From the NCBI RefSeq assembly GCF_002162355.1, contig NZ_CP021434.1, forward strand, positions 4,394,001 to 4,458,000: 64,000 bases of DNA, read 5' to 3'. The number at the start of each line of letters is the position of its first letter. Positions within the stretch are counted from its first letter, which is position 1. Positions 12,701-21,647 of the stretch are shown piece after piece. The notes below the pieces were generated by a model. It was given only the letters and a program-made list of their open reading frames with translations. It was not told the origin of the DNA and did not search any database. The stretch comes from Tumebacillus avium (lineage in GTDB: Bacteria > Bacillota > Bacilli > Tumebacillales > Tumebacillaceae). The position numbers and the translations under genes are program-made.

Positions 12701-15700
12701 CTGGCCTGTTCCAGCGCCAGTTGCAACGCCGCCTCTTCCCGCTCATCCTCTGGCAGCGAGGTCAGGTCGGTCAGTGGAATCTCCACCGCCAGTTCACGGC
12801 GCACCAGTTGCACCGCTTGCCCGTTCACCACATTAAACGAAGTGCGCAGCGCTTCGTGCCGTTCGACAATCGTGTGCAAACTGCGCGTCAGAGCAGACCG
12901 GTCCAACGGCCCGCGCATCCTGACCGCACCTGAGATGTGGTAGGCGGACGAATCGGCCAGCAACTGGTTCAACAGCCACATCCGCTCCTGCGCAAACGAC
13001 ATCGGCACATGCCCTGCGCGCGCGGTCGGCACGATAGAAGCTGCTTCGTTTGCCCCAAGCGCCGTCTCGTTGATCACGACGGCCAGTTCTGCCGCCGTCG
13101 GCGCTTCAAACAGCTTGCGTAAGGGCAGGTCGATGCCAAAAGCAGCCTGGATGCGCGTCACCGCCTGCGTCGCCAGCAAGGAGTGGCCTCCTGCGGCAAA
13201 AAAGTCGTCGTGAATCCCGATCGGCGAGGTGTGCAACACCTCTTCGAACAGGGAGCACAAGCGCTCTTCCAGAGCTGTGCGCGGTGCCGTGTATTCGCGT
13301 TCCCCCTCCGTCATCAGAGGTGCAGGCAAAGCTCTGCGGTCGATTTTTCCGTTTGCGGTGAGCAGAAACGCCTCCACCGCCACGATGTGCTGCGGCACCA
13401 TATACGACGGCAGTTTGTCTTTCAAATGACGGCGCAGTTCACCCGTGCCGTCTGCCGTTGCCTCCATCGTGACGTAAGCGACGATGCGCTGATCGCCAGG
13501 GCTGTCTTCACGCACCAGCACGACCGCCTCGTGAACGGACGGATGCTTGGCGATCGCCGCTTCGATCTCGCCGAGCTCGATGCGGTAACCCCGCACTTTC
13601 ACCTGATGGTCGGTGCGGCCGAGGAACTCCATCGTGCCGTCCGCCAGGCGGCGCACCATGTCGCCCGTCTTGTAGAGACGCCCATGTTCAGCTGTGTTGA
13701 CAAACCGCTCGGCGGTCAGCTCCGGCCGGTTCAGATAGCCCAGCGCCACCCCGGCCCCGCCGATGTGAAGTTCACCCGGCACGCCGACGGGCACTGCCTG
13801 TCCGTCCTGATCGAAAATCAAAGCGGTCGTGTTGGCGATCACACGCCCGATCGGCAAGGAAGGCAAGGACAAATCTTGTTTTTGCACCTCGTGGCAGACC
13901 GCAAAAGTCGTGCACTCGGTCGGCCCGTAGCCGTTGATGAAACGGCAGTCGAGACGCTCGACCACCGTCTGCACATGCGGCACCGACAGCACATCTCCGC
14001 CCGCCAGCAGTTGGCGCACACCGCGCAGGCCATCGAGGTGATGTTCCGCCATCTGATGGAACAGCCCGGCCGTCAGCCACAGCGTGGTCACCCCATACCC
14101 TTGGATCACGCGTCCCAGCTCTCCTAATGATGCTTGGCCCGGCGGGAAGATGACCAGCTGTGCACCGTTCAGCAGCGCACCCCAGATCTCAAACGTCGCA
14201 GCGTCAAACGCCACCGGGGCAAACTGCAGGAACACGTCATGCTCCGAGAACTGCACATAGTCGGTGTCTTTCACCAGCCGCACCACGCCGCGATGCGGCA
14301 CCATCACCCCTTTGGGCTGCCCGGTCGAGCCGGATGTGTACATCACATAAGCCAAATCGTCGGGGTCGGCAGCGATGCCGAGATTTTCTGTGCCTTCTTC
14401 TGCCCCTTCTTCTGTGCAAAAACCGTCCACACACAGCGTTTGCGCTCCGTGCTCCGACAGTTTCGCCAGCATACGTTCTTGGGTCAGCAAAAGACTTACC
14501 TTGGCATCTTCCAACTGGAAGCGCAGACGGTCGGCCGGGTAGTCCGCATCAAATGGCACATACGCCGCGCCGGCTTTGAGAATCGCGAGCATACCGATGA
14601 TCAGCTCCAACGAGCGCTCCATGCACAGGCCGACCATCTGCCCCGGACCCGCGCCGAGCTTTTGCAATCGACGCGCGAGGGAGTTGGCCCGCTCGTTCAA
14701 TTCACGGTAGGTGAGACTGCTCTCTCCAAACAGCAGGGCAACTTGCTGCGGAGTCGCGTCTGCCTGCTTTTCAAACCATTGGTGCACGCCAATCTTCAAT
14801 GCATCCAAACGTTCTGTGTCGTTCCACAGCGCCAATTGCGCCTGCTCCTCTGCAGTCAGCATCGGAAGTTGTGCCAGCGGCAGGTCCGGATCGAGCACCG
14901 CCGCTTGCAGCAAGGTCTGGAAGTGGCCGGCGATCCGGGCAATCGTCTCCTTGTCAAACAGGTCGGTGCGGTATTCGATCATCCCGGTGAGCAGCCCGTC
15001 GCGATCTTCCATCATCAGCGTCAGGTCAAATTTGGCCGTTCTGCTGTGCATCTCGACTTGGCGATGCGAGACACCAGGCAAGTTCAATTCTGCGAGCGGG
15101 GACGGCTGCCAGGTAAACATCGCCTGGAACAGCGGCGAATGGCTCAGGCTCCGCTCCGGCTGCAGCTCCTCGACCAGCTTTTCAAACGGCACATCCTGCG
15201 CGGCCAACGCTTCCAGCGCGGTCGTTTTCACCTGCTCCAGCAGTTGGCGGAACGTCATGCTGCCGTCGACCTTATCGCGAAGTACGAGCGTGTTGACAAA
15301 AAAGCCGATCAAGGGCTCAAGCTCCACTTGAGTACGCCCGGCGACCGGGGTGCCGACCCGCAAGTCTTCCGTTCCCGTGTAGCGGTACAACAGCGTCTTG
15401 TAGGCGGTCAGCAACAGCGTGAACAGCGTCGTGCCGTCCGCGCCTGCTGCCAGTTCCCGCAATTGTGCGGTCAGCGTCGCAGGCAACGCAAAGGACAGCA
15501 CATCCCCGTTCGCCGTCTGCACAGACGGTCGCGGGCGGTCGGTCGGCAACTGCAGCACGGGCAGTTCTCCGCTCAGCTTGTGCTTCCAGTACGCCAGTTG
15601 CTTGTCCAGCTCCGCGCCCTGCACATTCTGCTGCTGCCAGACGGCATAATCGGCATACTGAACGGCCAGCGGCTGCAGCGGCGACGGTTCCTGCTGTAAA

Positions 15701-18700
15701 CATGCAGCGTACAGCGCGGACAGTTCGCGCAGCAGGACGCCAAGCGACCAGCCGTCCGACACGATGTGGTGCATCGCAAGGATCAGCACATGTTCGTCAT
15801 CTGCCAGACGGAGCAGTTTCGCGCGCAGCAGCGGCCCTTTTTCCAGATCGAACGGCACTGTCGCTTCTGTGCTGGCGTGGCTTTGCACGTCTTCCTCGGC
15901 GCTGTCGGCCACAGCCAACGTGAAGTCCGCACCGTCCTTGATCTGCTGCACAGCCTGCCCGTCAACGACTGTGAAAATCGTCCGCAGCGCCTCGTGACGG
16001 GCCACGATCTCCTGCAGACTCCGCTCCAGCGCAGACACGTCCAACGCGCCGGACAAACGCACCGCACCTGGAATGTTGTACAAGGCGCTGGCCCCTTCTA
16101 AGCGGTCGATAAACCACAAACGCTCCTGCGCAAACGAGAGCGGCAACGCACCTTCCCGGAGGATCGGCACGAGCGGCGTCATCCCGCTTCCGGCGAGAGT
16201 GTGCACCTCTGCTGCCAACTCCGCCACCGTCGGCGCTGCGAACAGCGTGCGCAGCGGCAGGTCGACGTCAAAGCGGCGGTTGATGCGCGAGACGATCTTG
16301 GCAGCCAACAGCGAATGTCCGCCAAGGGCAAAAAAGTTGTCCTCTGCCCCGACCTGCTCCACGCCGAGCACCTCTTGCCAAATCGCCGCGACCCCGGCTT
16401 CCGTCTCCGTGCGCGGCACAACAAAAGCAGCTTCACCTGCGCCCGTCCACTCCGGCGCGGGCAACGCTTTGCGATCCACTTTGCCGTTTGCGGTCAACGG
16501 CAGATGTTCCAGCCAGACCAACGCGGACGGCACCATGTAGTCCGGCAGGTTTCCTTTCAAATAGGCGTGCAGGCCGATGTCACCCGCTCCCGTCAGATAC
16601 GCCGCCAAACGCTGGTCACGCACCACGACGACCGCTTCTTGAACTCCATCGTGTCTGCGCAGCACCGCTTCGATCTCGCCGAGTTCGATGCGGAACCCGC
16701 GCAGTTTCACCTGATCGTCGAGGCGGCCCAGAAACTCCAGCGCCCCGTCTTCCCGCCAGCGCACGCTGTCGCCGGTGCGGTACAAGCGTCCCGCCCCAAA
16801 CGGATTGGGAATGAACTTCTGTGCGGTCTGCTCCAACTGCTTGAAATATCCTAAGGCAAGCCCTGCCCCGCCGATGTACAGTTCGCCAGGCACGCCGACC
16901 GGGACAAGATGCAGCGCTGCATCGAGCACATACACTTCCGCATTGGCGATCGGCTTCCCGATCGGCACATCGCCTGGCCCATCATCCGGTTCGCAGACCC
17001 AAAACGTCGTGTCGATCGCCGCTTCCGTCGGGCCGTACAGGTTCACCAGTTGCCCGGAGAGGCGCGCATGGAATTGCTGGACAAGACCTTTCGTCAGCGC
17101 TTCGCCGCCGCAGAACAGCCGTTTCAGCGTCACGCATTCCTCAACGTTCGGCTCCTCGAGCAGCAGTTGCAGCATCGACGGCACCACTTGCAGGGTCGTC
17201 ACGCCATACGTCTGCACCGCCTGCACCAGATAAGCCGGATCAGCCTGCCCGCCCGGACGCGCCAGCACCAGCGTTGCACCGGCGAAAAGCGGCGCGTAAA
17301 ACTCCCACACCGATGCGTCAAAACTAAACGCGGTCTTCTGCAGCACAACATCATCGGCGGTCAGCGGGAACTCCTGCTGCATCCAGAGCATGTGATTGAC
17401 GATCGCCCGATGCGGGATCACGACCCCTTTTGGCTGGCCGGTCGAACCGGACGTATAGATGAGATAAGCCGGGTCGTCCCCGGTCACATTCGCGGCAACA
17501 AAGTTCGCTTCCCAGGCGTCAACCGCTTCATGAATATCGTCCAGGCAGATCACGTCCGCCCCGTCGACAGGCAAAGCGTCCCGCAAATGCTTTTGCGTCA
17601 ACAGCACGGCCGGGTTGGCATCGCCGATCATGTAGGCGATCCGCTCCGCCGGATAGCCCGGATCGACCGGCACATAGGCCCCGCCCGTTTTTAATACGGC
17701 GAGCATCCCGACGACCAGCTCCACCGAACGTTCCGCGCACAGCGCCACGACCTGCCCGGGCCCGACGCCACGCACCGCAAGTGCATGGGCCAGTTTATTA
17801 GCCCGAGTATCCATCTCGGAATAAGTGACATGGCTTTCTTCCGACACGACCGCCACCGCGTCTGGCGTCCGCGCCGCCTGCCGCTCAAACAGTTCATGCA
17901 GGAGCACGTCCGTCTCAAACGCCACCGTCTGGCGCTTCCACGCCAGCACTTGCTCGCCTTGCTTCGCTGTCAGCAGCGGCAGATCGGCGATTTTCGCCTG
18001 CGCGTCCGCCACGATGCCGCTCAAAAGCGTCACAAAATGCTCCGTCAGCCGCTCGATGCGCAGCGGGTCAAACAGGTCGGCCCGATAATCAAACACCCCG
18101 GTCAGCCTGCCGTCCTGCCAGGCCATCGTCAGCGCGAGATCGAGCTGCACCGACTCCTGCACAAACGGCATCGATTCCACCTGCAAGCCTCCCGTTGCAA
18201 ACACCGCCCCCGCCTCGCCAAGCGCAAATCCGCCAAGTGCTTCCCCTTGCGCCAGATGCGACTTTTGCAAGGTGAACAAGGTCTGGAACAGCGGGTGCAC
18301 ACTCGGGTCGCGGTCCGGCTGCAACCGTTCCGCCATCAAAGCAAACGGGTAGTCCTGATGCAGCAGCGCCGATACGACCGTCTCCTTCACCGCTGGCAAC
18401 AACGCCGCAAACGGCAGCTCCCCGGTCACGTGCGTCCGCAGCGGCACCGGATTGACAAAATAGCCGACCGTTTCGGAAAATTTGGCCGAGCTGCGCCCGA
18501 CCGTCGGCGACCCGACCACGATGTCGTCCTCGCCCGTCACGCGGTGCAGCAACACCTGATACGCCGCCAACAGCGCCGCATAGAGCGTCACGCCCTGCTC
18601 TCGCGCCAACGCCTGCAGCCCGTCGCTCATTTCGGCCGACAACGCAAAGCGCACGCGTCCGCCCCGGTCGCTCTGCACCTTTTTGCGCGGGCGGTCTGCC

Positions 18701-21396
18701 GACAGCTGCAACAGCGGCAGATCAGCTCCTGCCTGCTCCCAATACGCCTGCAGCGCCTCGCCTTTCGGGCTGCAAAGCAGTGCTTTTTGCCACTGCACAT
18801 ACTCTCGATAGCCCGCCTTGACCGGTGGAAGTTCTGCCCCTGCGTACAAGCGGCCGATCTCCTGCAGCAGCACGCCAAACGTCCAGAAGTCGACTGCGAT
18901 GTGATGCACATGGAACAACAGAATGCTCTCTTGTTCGCGCCTGAACAGCCGCACCTGCAACAAAGGCCCCTTTTCCAGATCGATCGGATGCTTCGCCGCT
19001 TCCGATAACCGCGCTTGCATCTGCTCATCCGTCCAGCCGTGAGCATGTTCGACCGCAAAAAAGTCCCCGGCCGTCTCCTGCACCTTGAGCTGCGGTGCGC
19101 CGTCCGCCTCCACATAGACGGAGCGCAGCGCCTCATGCCGTTCCGTCAGCCGCTCAAATGCGCGCTGCAGACGCGGCACATCGAGATCTGCCTGCAGTTT
19201 CACTGCCCGCGCCACATGATAAGCCGTGCTTTCCAGCGCCAATTTTTGCAGGAACCACAGCGACTGCTGACCGTACGACAGTTCATCCGCCACTCCGTCG
19301 CACAGTTCAGCGGACTTCCCATCAGGCATCTTTGCCGCCTTGGCGCACACCTCATCTACCTGTCTGCACAGCTCGGTGGCCAGTTCGACAACGGATACGC
19401 CTTCTAACAGCAGCGCAAAAGGCACCTCCAAGCCCAATTGCTCCTCAACCGCGTTTTTCACCTCGACCGCCATCAACGAATCCAGCCCCCACTGCGTCAA
19501 AGGCTGTTCGGCCGACAGCGCGGACGGGTGCATGTGCAGCACCTGCGCCAGTTTGGCCAGCAGGTCCTGTTCCAACCGCTGCTGCCGCCCCGCCGCGTCA
19601 AGTGCGGTCAGCATCTCCAGCGTCACCTCCGCCGGCTCCGTCTCGCGCACAGCCTCCGCATGGGCGCGTGCCGCCAGCGAATCGGCGACAACTTCGAGCG
19701 ATCCCTCCAGAAAGCGCTCCTTGCATTTGTGGCGCTGAATCTTGCCGGACGATGTTTTCGGGATGCTCGCCGGCTTGAGCAGGACAACCGCATAAACTTG
19801 CAGCTCATGCTCCTGCGACACTTGCTCGCGAACGGCCGCGATCACGGCGCTCAGATCGGCTTTGCGGTGCGCGCGCTCAATCTCCTGCACAACCACCAGC
19901 CGCTCTTCCCCGTCCACTTCGACAGCAAAAGCCGCGCCGTTGCTGTTGTGAATGGCGGGATGGCTTGCTTGCACCGTAAATTCGATGTCCTGCGGGTAGA
20001 AGTTGCGCCCGCGAATGATGATCAGATCCTTGCGGCGGCCCGTGATGTACAGCTCGCCTTCATGCAGAAATCCCAGATCGCCCGTCCGCAAAAACGGTCC
20101 TCTTCCCGTATCGGCCAGCACCGCGCCAAACGTCTCGCGGGTCTGCTCTTCGCGCTCCCAATACCCTTGCGCCACCGACGGTCCGTGCACCCAGATCTCG
20201 CCGACATGCCCGTCCGCACAAGGCACCCTCCGCTCCGGATCGACGACCAGCACTTCCTGATTGCCAAGCGCCGGACGACCGGACGAGACCAGCACCTGTG
20301 CGCTTTCTTCGTCAGCTGCCGTCTCCACGAGATGGTCTTTGAGCGCAGACGCCGAAAACGCCTGCGCGATCGGCGCTTCCTGTTTCATCCCGCCCGTGAC
20401 GAACAGCGTGCCTTCCGCCAGCCCGTAGCACGGGTAAAACGCTTCTCTGCGAAAACCGCTCGGAGCAAAAAACTCCGCAAAGCGGTCCAGCGTCTCTTGG
20501 CGAATCGGTTCCGCTCCGGTGAACGCGTTTTCCCATGAAGAGAGATCCAGCGTGTCGCGCTGCTCCGGGGTGATTTTTTGCACACACAGCTCGTAAGCAA
20601 AATTCGGCCCGCCGCTGACCGTTGCCCCGGTGCGGGAGATCGCTTCCAGCCAGCGCAGCGGTTTGGTGATAAACGACACCGGCGCCATCAAGGTCATCGG
20701 ATAACCGGTGAACAGCGGCTGCAAGATCCCGCCGATCAAGCCCATGTCGTGATACGGAGGCAGCCAGACCACCCCGCTGCTCCGGCGGGACGTGCCAAAC
20801 GACGTTTCAATCAGCTTTAAGTTGTGCATCAAGTTGCCATGCGTGAGCATGACCCCTTTCGGCAGCGCTGTCGACCCGGATGTGTATTGCAAAAAGGCCA
20901 GCGTGTCGGCCGTCACCTGCGGCTCCTGCCACGTATCGGCCAGCGCTTCTGACAGACCGTCGGTGACGATCCAATCCAACCGGGCCAGCTCCGGCTCCGC
21001 AGCAGCCCTTCGGGCCACGCTCTCCGCAATCTTCCCGGTCGCCAGAGCAAACGATGCCCGCGAGTCGGCGACGACCGCCTGCAGGCGGCTCAAGTTCCCG
21101 TTTTGGCGCGGCGGATACGCGGGCACGGCAAACACGCCCGCATACAGACATCCAAAAAAGGCGATCAGGTAGTCGATCCCCGGCTGGTAAAGCAACAGCG
21201 CGCGCTCGCCCTGCGCGTTACGGCTTTGCAGCAACGCCGCCAACGCCCGCGCTTTGCGGTCCAGCTCCGCATAGGTCAGACGCTCTTCTTCCCCATTGTC
21301 AGATAAAAATACATACGCTGTTTCACCTGGCTCCTGCCGCTTGCGCAAGCGCAGAAGCTCCACCAACGTGACAGCAGCAAGTTCAATCTCGCTCAT
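6715..21396 (-). CDS. Lipopeptide NRPS: FAAL-ACP-(C-A-T)x4
   Basis: This is a loading-plus-elongation synthetase of 4893 aa. Domains by approximate residue: fatty acyl-AMP ligase 1-570 (YTSGSTALPKG at 171-181), ACP with GLDSL Ser near 639, C1 704-1140 (HHIAVDF), A1 1164-1640, T1 Ser near 1694, C2 from 1750, A2 2200-2680, T2 near 2740, C3 from 2795, A3 3247-3725, T3 (GGDSI) near 3784, C4 from 3855 (HHGILDG), A4 4299-4775, T4 near 4830. Codes read by alignment to GrsA are DAWQFGLID (Gln), DAFWLGGTF (Val), DLFNNALTY (Ala) and DPLTNGMVY (unassigned). A FAAL activates a free fatty acid as the acyl-AMP and loads the ACP, so the product should be an N-acyl peptide beginning acyl-Gln-Val-Ala. There is no TE or E domain; chain release must lie downstream. 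The basic C-terminal tail after T4 may be a docking element. The ATG has GGAGG seven bases upstream. Confidence 0.96.
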   Translation of the reverse strand: MSEIELAAVTLVELLRLRKRQEPGETAYVFLSDNGEEERLTYAELDRKARALAALLQSRNAQGERALLLYQPGIDYLIAFFGCLYAGVFAVPAYPPRQNGNLSRLQAVVADSRASFALATGKIAESVARRAAAEPELARLDWIVTDGLSEALADTWQEPQVTADTLAFLQYTSGSTALPKGVMLTHGNLMHNLKLIETSFGTSRRSSGVVWLPPYHDMGLIGGILQPLFTGYPMTLMAPVSFITKPLRWLEAISRTGATVSGGPNFAYELCVQKITPEQRDTLDLSSWENAFTGAEPIRQETLDRFAEFFAPSGFRREAFYPCYGLAEGTLFVTGGMKQEAPIAQAFSASALKDHLVETAADEESAQVLVSSGRPALGNQEVLVVDPERRVPCADGHVGEIWVHGPSVAQGYWEREEQTRETFGAVLADTGRGPFLRTGDLGFLHEGELYITGRRKDLIIIRGRNFYPQDIEFTVQASHPAIHNSNGAAFAVEVDGEERLVVVQEIERAHRKADLSAVIAAVREQVSQEHELQVYAVVLLKPASIPKTSSGKIQRHKCKERFLEGSLEVVADSLAARAHAEAVRETEPAEVTLEMLTALDAAGRQQRLEQDLLAKLAQVLHMHPSALSAEQPLTQWGLDSLMAVEVKNAVEEQLGLEVPFALLLEGVSVVELATELCRQVDEVCAKAAKMPDGKSAELCDGVADELSYGQQSLWFLQKLALESTAYHVARAVKLQADLDVPRLQRAFERLTERHEALRSVYVEADGAPQLKVQETAGDFFAVEHAHGWTDEQMQARLSEAAKHPIDLEKGPLLQVRLFRREQESILLFHVHHIAVDFWTFGVLLQEIGRLYAGAELPPVKAGYREYVQWQKALLCSPKGEALQAYWEQAGADLPLLQLSADRPRKKVQSDRGGRVRFALSAEMSDGLQALAREQGVTLYAALLAAYQVLLHRVTGEDDIVVGSPTVGRSSAKFSETVGYFVNPVPLRTHVTGELPFAALLPAVKETVVSALLHQDYPFALMAERLQPDRDPSVHPLFQTLFTLQKSHLAQGEALGGFALGEAGAVFATGGLQVESMPFVQESVQLDLALTMAWQDGRLTGVFDYRADLFDPLRIERLTEHFVTLLSGIVADAQAKIADLPLLTAKQGEQVLAWKRQTVAFETDVLLHELFERQAARTPDAVAVVSEESHVTYSEMDTRANKLAHALAVRGVGPGQVVALCAERSVELVVGMLAVLKTGGAYVPVDPGYPAERIAYMIGDANPAVLLTQKHLRDALPVDGADVICLDDIHEAVDAWEANFVAANVTGDDPAYLIYTSGSTGQPKGVVIPHRAIVNHMLWMQQEFPLTADDVVLQKTAFSFDASVWEFYAPLFAGATLVLARPGGQADPAYLVQAVQTYGVTTLQVVPSMLQLLLEEPNVEECVTLKRLFCGGEALTKGLVQQFHARLSGQLVNLYGPTEAAIDTTFWVCEPDDGPGDVPIGKPIANAEVYVLDAALHLVPVGVPGELYIGGAGLALGYFKQLEQTAQKFIPNPFGAGRLYRTGDSVRWREDGALEFLGRLDDQVKLRGFRIELGEIEAVLRRHDGVQEAVVVVRDQRLAAYLTGAGDIGLHAYLKGNLPDYMVPSALVWLEHLPLTANGKVDRKALPAPEWTGAGEAAFVVPRTETEAGVAAIWQEVLGVEQVGAEDNFFALGGHSLLAAKIVSRINRRFDVDLPLRTLFAAPTVAELAAEVHTLAGSGMTPLVPILREGALPLSFAQERLWFIDRLEGASALYNIPGAVRLSGALDVSALERSLQEIVARHEALRTIFTVVDGQAVQQIKDGADFTLAVADSAEEDVQSHASTEATVPFDLEKGPLLRAKLLRLADDEHVLILAMHHIVSDGWSLGVLLRELSALYAACLQQEPSPLQPLAVQYADYAVWQQQNVQGAELDKQLAYWKHKLSGELPVLQLPTDRPRPSVQTANGDVLSFALPATLTAQLRELAAGADGTTLFTLLLTAYKTLLYRYTGTEDLRVGTPVAGRTQVELEPLIGFFVNTLVLRDKVDGSMTFRQLLEQVKTTALEALAAQDVPFEKLVEELQPERSLSHSPLFQAMFTWQPSPLAELNLPGVSHRQVEMHSRTAKFDLTLMMEDRDGLLTGMIEYRTDLFDKETIARIAGHFQTLLQAAVLDPDLPLAQLPMLTAEEQAQLALWNDTERLDALKIGVHQWFEKQADATPQQVALLFGESSLTYRELNERANSLARRLQKLGAGPGQMVGLCMERSLELIIGMLAILKAGAAYVPFDADYPADRLRFQLEDAKVSLLLTQERMLAKLSEHGAQTLCVDGFCTEEGAEEGTENLGIAADPDDLAYVMYTSGSTGQPKGVMVPHRGVVRLVKDTDYVQFSEHDVFLQFAPVAFDAATFEIWGALLNGAQLVIFPPGQASLGELGRVIQGYGVTTLWLTAGLFHQMAEHHLDGLRGVRQLLAGGDVLSVPHVQTVVERLDCRFINGYGPTECTTFAVCHEVQKQDLSLPSLPIGRVIANTTALIFDQDGQAVPVGVPGELHIGGAGVALGYLNRPELTAERFVNTAEHGRLYKTGDMVRRLADGTMEFLGRTDHQVKVRGYRIELGEIEAAIAKHPSVHEAVVLVREDSPGDQRIVAYVTMEATADGTGELRRHLKDKLPSYMVPQHIVAVEAFLLTANGKIDRRALPAPLMTEGEREYTAPRTALEERLCSLFEEVLHTSPIGIHDDFFAAGGHSLLATQAVTRIQAAFGIDLPLRKLFEAPTAAELAVVINETALGANEAASIVPTARAGHVPMSFAQERMWLLNQLLADSSAYHISGAVRMRGPLDRSALTRSLHTIVERHEALRTSFNVVNGQAVQLVRRELAVEIPLTDLTSLPEDEREEAALQLALEQARQPFDLTGDALVRLSLICLGDDDHLLVMVMHHIISDGWSLGVLLQELSVLYGGRELPELAVQYADYAQWQRNWLQGETLEQQLEYWKRKLGGSLPLLQLPADRPRPAVQTTKGAQLAFAIPKELTARLKELGQTGGETLYMTLLAAFKVLMFRYTGQDDIAVGSPVAGRNRVEIERLIGFFVNTLVLRSDLSGEPAFRDLLAQVKQTALEAYAHQDVPFEKLVSVLQPERNSSHTPLFQVLFALQNAPMQIELPGLAIERLNLDNQTAKFDLSLLLEEADEELSGMFEYNTDLFEEATIKRLAGHFRTLLQGIVADPGQKITELPLLTRAEAEQLSGVKGGAREFAPLCLHELFERQAARTPDAPAILSAAGVLSYSELNARANRLAHYLQGQGGGPDGLIAICMERSPELLIAILAVLKAGAAYVPIDPAYPQDRISFLLADGGAPLLLTESHVLAELPAHTATAVCLDRDGELFAGLGTDNPRTAAQPHHLAYIIYTSGSTGKPKGVAIEHRNASSFIQWAHEVFSPEELQGVLFSTSVCFDLSIFELFAPLSCGGQVILAQNALQLPMLAAKEQVTMINTVPSAIAELLRLQAIPASVKVVNLAGEPLKLDIVERLYEIGTLEKVYNLYGPSEDTTYSTYELMQRGSQAKPLIGMPIAGTQAYLLDANLQPVPVGVPGELFLGGAGVARGYLGRPELTAEKFMRDPFSGRPDGRMYRTGDLVRALPDGRLDYLGRLDHQIKLRGFRIELGEIEAALLKHHAVRETVVMVREDRADEKRLAAYLVLEAGVELTTAELREHAGRTLPSYMIPSAFILLEAMPLTSNGKIDRKALPVPEGASVGSSAAYAAPQSEQEERLAAIWRDVLKRERIGIDDNYFEAGGDSILAIQVLTRAREAGLTFTMPQLFQHQTIRELAQEILLADAVPGGEVIPQPYGLLTAADRAKLPQGVEDAYPLTMLQGGMLFHSLYGAEQAAYHNVTSLRLRLPFAEAKMRQALERLLQRHAVLRTSFVMTGYSEPLQLVQSQVELSFAIRDLRGLTAPEQEQHVQEWLDAESRAYFDVTHAPLMRFHVDRLRDDEMQFTITYHHGILDGWSLATLTTELFGMYLDKGVKDAPRGLFRRFVDLERQALASEEAQGFWLHLLDEFTVTEVPAVEAPDDSQELYRSVEVEIGEALQQGLQRAARQAAVPLKSTLLVGFLRTLSLYSGQTDVLTGVVVNGRPEVQDGERALGLFLNTVPYRLQLQEGSWLHLLQETFAAERSILPHRRFPMATLQQKLGGQPLFDSAFNFVNFHVLSDLAGELEVLSMQESGHTNYPLVAEAGLDPETGRMTLALRYNTKAYGQGQVERMAHSFRAALQQMALAPESAHATAVLLEEDQLKQLAVWNRTGSLEDAECLHRLVEAQAQHTPDACALVTEAERLTYRELNERANRLAHRLQKLGAGPDVRVAVCLERNASLVIALLAVLKAGAAYLPLDPAYPEERIEFLLQDAGAALVITDSALGVKCPATAAAQLCLDLEQELLADEPWDNPRSTVTPSHLAYVIYTSGSTGLPKGVGVEHRSVSAMLQATFALYAKEDFAACLFSTSVCFDPSVLELFAPLSLGGTVILAENALHLPHLQAKDEVTMFTAVPSAVTELLRQQSIPASVRTVNMGGEMVKGPLVQELYQLGHIEKVYNMYGPTESTVYSTLELCERGGSHSPPIGKPIPGTRAFVLDEFLQPAPIGVPGELFLSGAGLARGYLGRPELTAERFLPHPLAQGERIYRTGDRVRRLPDGRLEYLGRLDHQVKVRGYRIETGEIEAALMQHPAVLEAAVLVREDAPGGKQIVGYVVLQTGEFLTMSDLRAAIKVRLPDYMVPSLLVTLDALPLTPNGKVDKKALPAPDLAQIRETPYVAPRTDLESRLCAIWEQLLGVEQVGVHDNFFDLGGHSLLATQLVSRVREVFAVELALRDLFAARTVEQFAAVVEAAGQTANETMTIAKSANRKTRTRSR

Positions 21397-21482
21397 CTGT
21401 ACGCCTCCACTTCAATAATTGGAATAATTGATCATAAAGTCCAATATCTACGAATTCTGTACGGATATTGAATTACCTGTTT

Positions 21483-21512
21483 ATTTTACAGAATATTTTG
21501 ATTAAATTTCAA
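21483..21512 (-). promoter_or_regulatory. Candidate sigma-A promoter of the NRPS operon
   Basis: On the minus strand TTGAAA (21507-21512) and TAAAAT (21483-21488) are separated by 18 bp, inside the AT-rich 251-bp gap between the NRPS operon and the divergent hydrolase. The start codon is about 85 bases downstream. Confidence 0.5.
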
Positions 21513-21647
21513 AAAACAATTATTATCCCATTCAAAAATTCAAGCAAGTTACGGCGTTAAAAAATTAACGAATCTAAAAACAATATGTATTCAGTCTCTA
21601 TTCTGTGATACAGTTTTAGCAGATTGTGAAAGAAAGGAAACAACCTC

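Noticed and set aside
2..12933. Very long open frames on the plus strand (2-2395, 3500-6562, 8869-12933) opposite the NRPS genes
   Set aside because: They are antisense to perfectly conserved NRPS motifs, have no ribosome sites, and their His/Arg/Gln-rich composition is that of antisense frames in GC-rich DNA.
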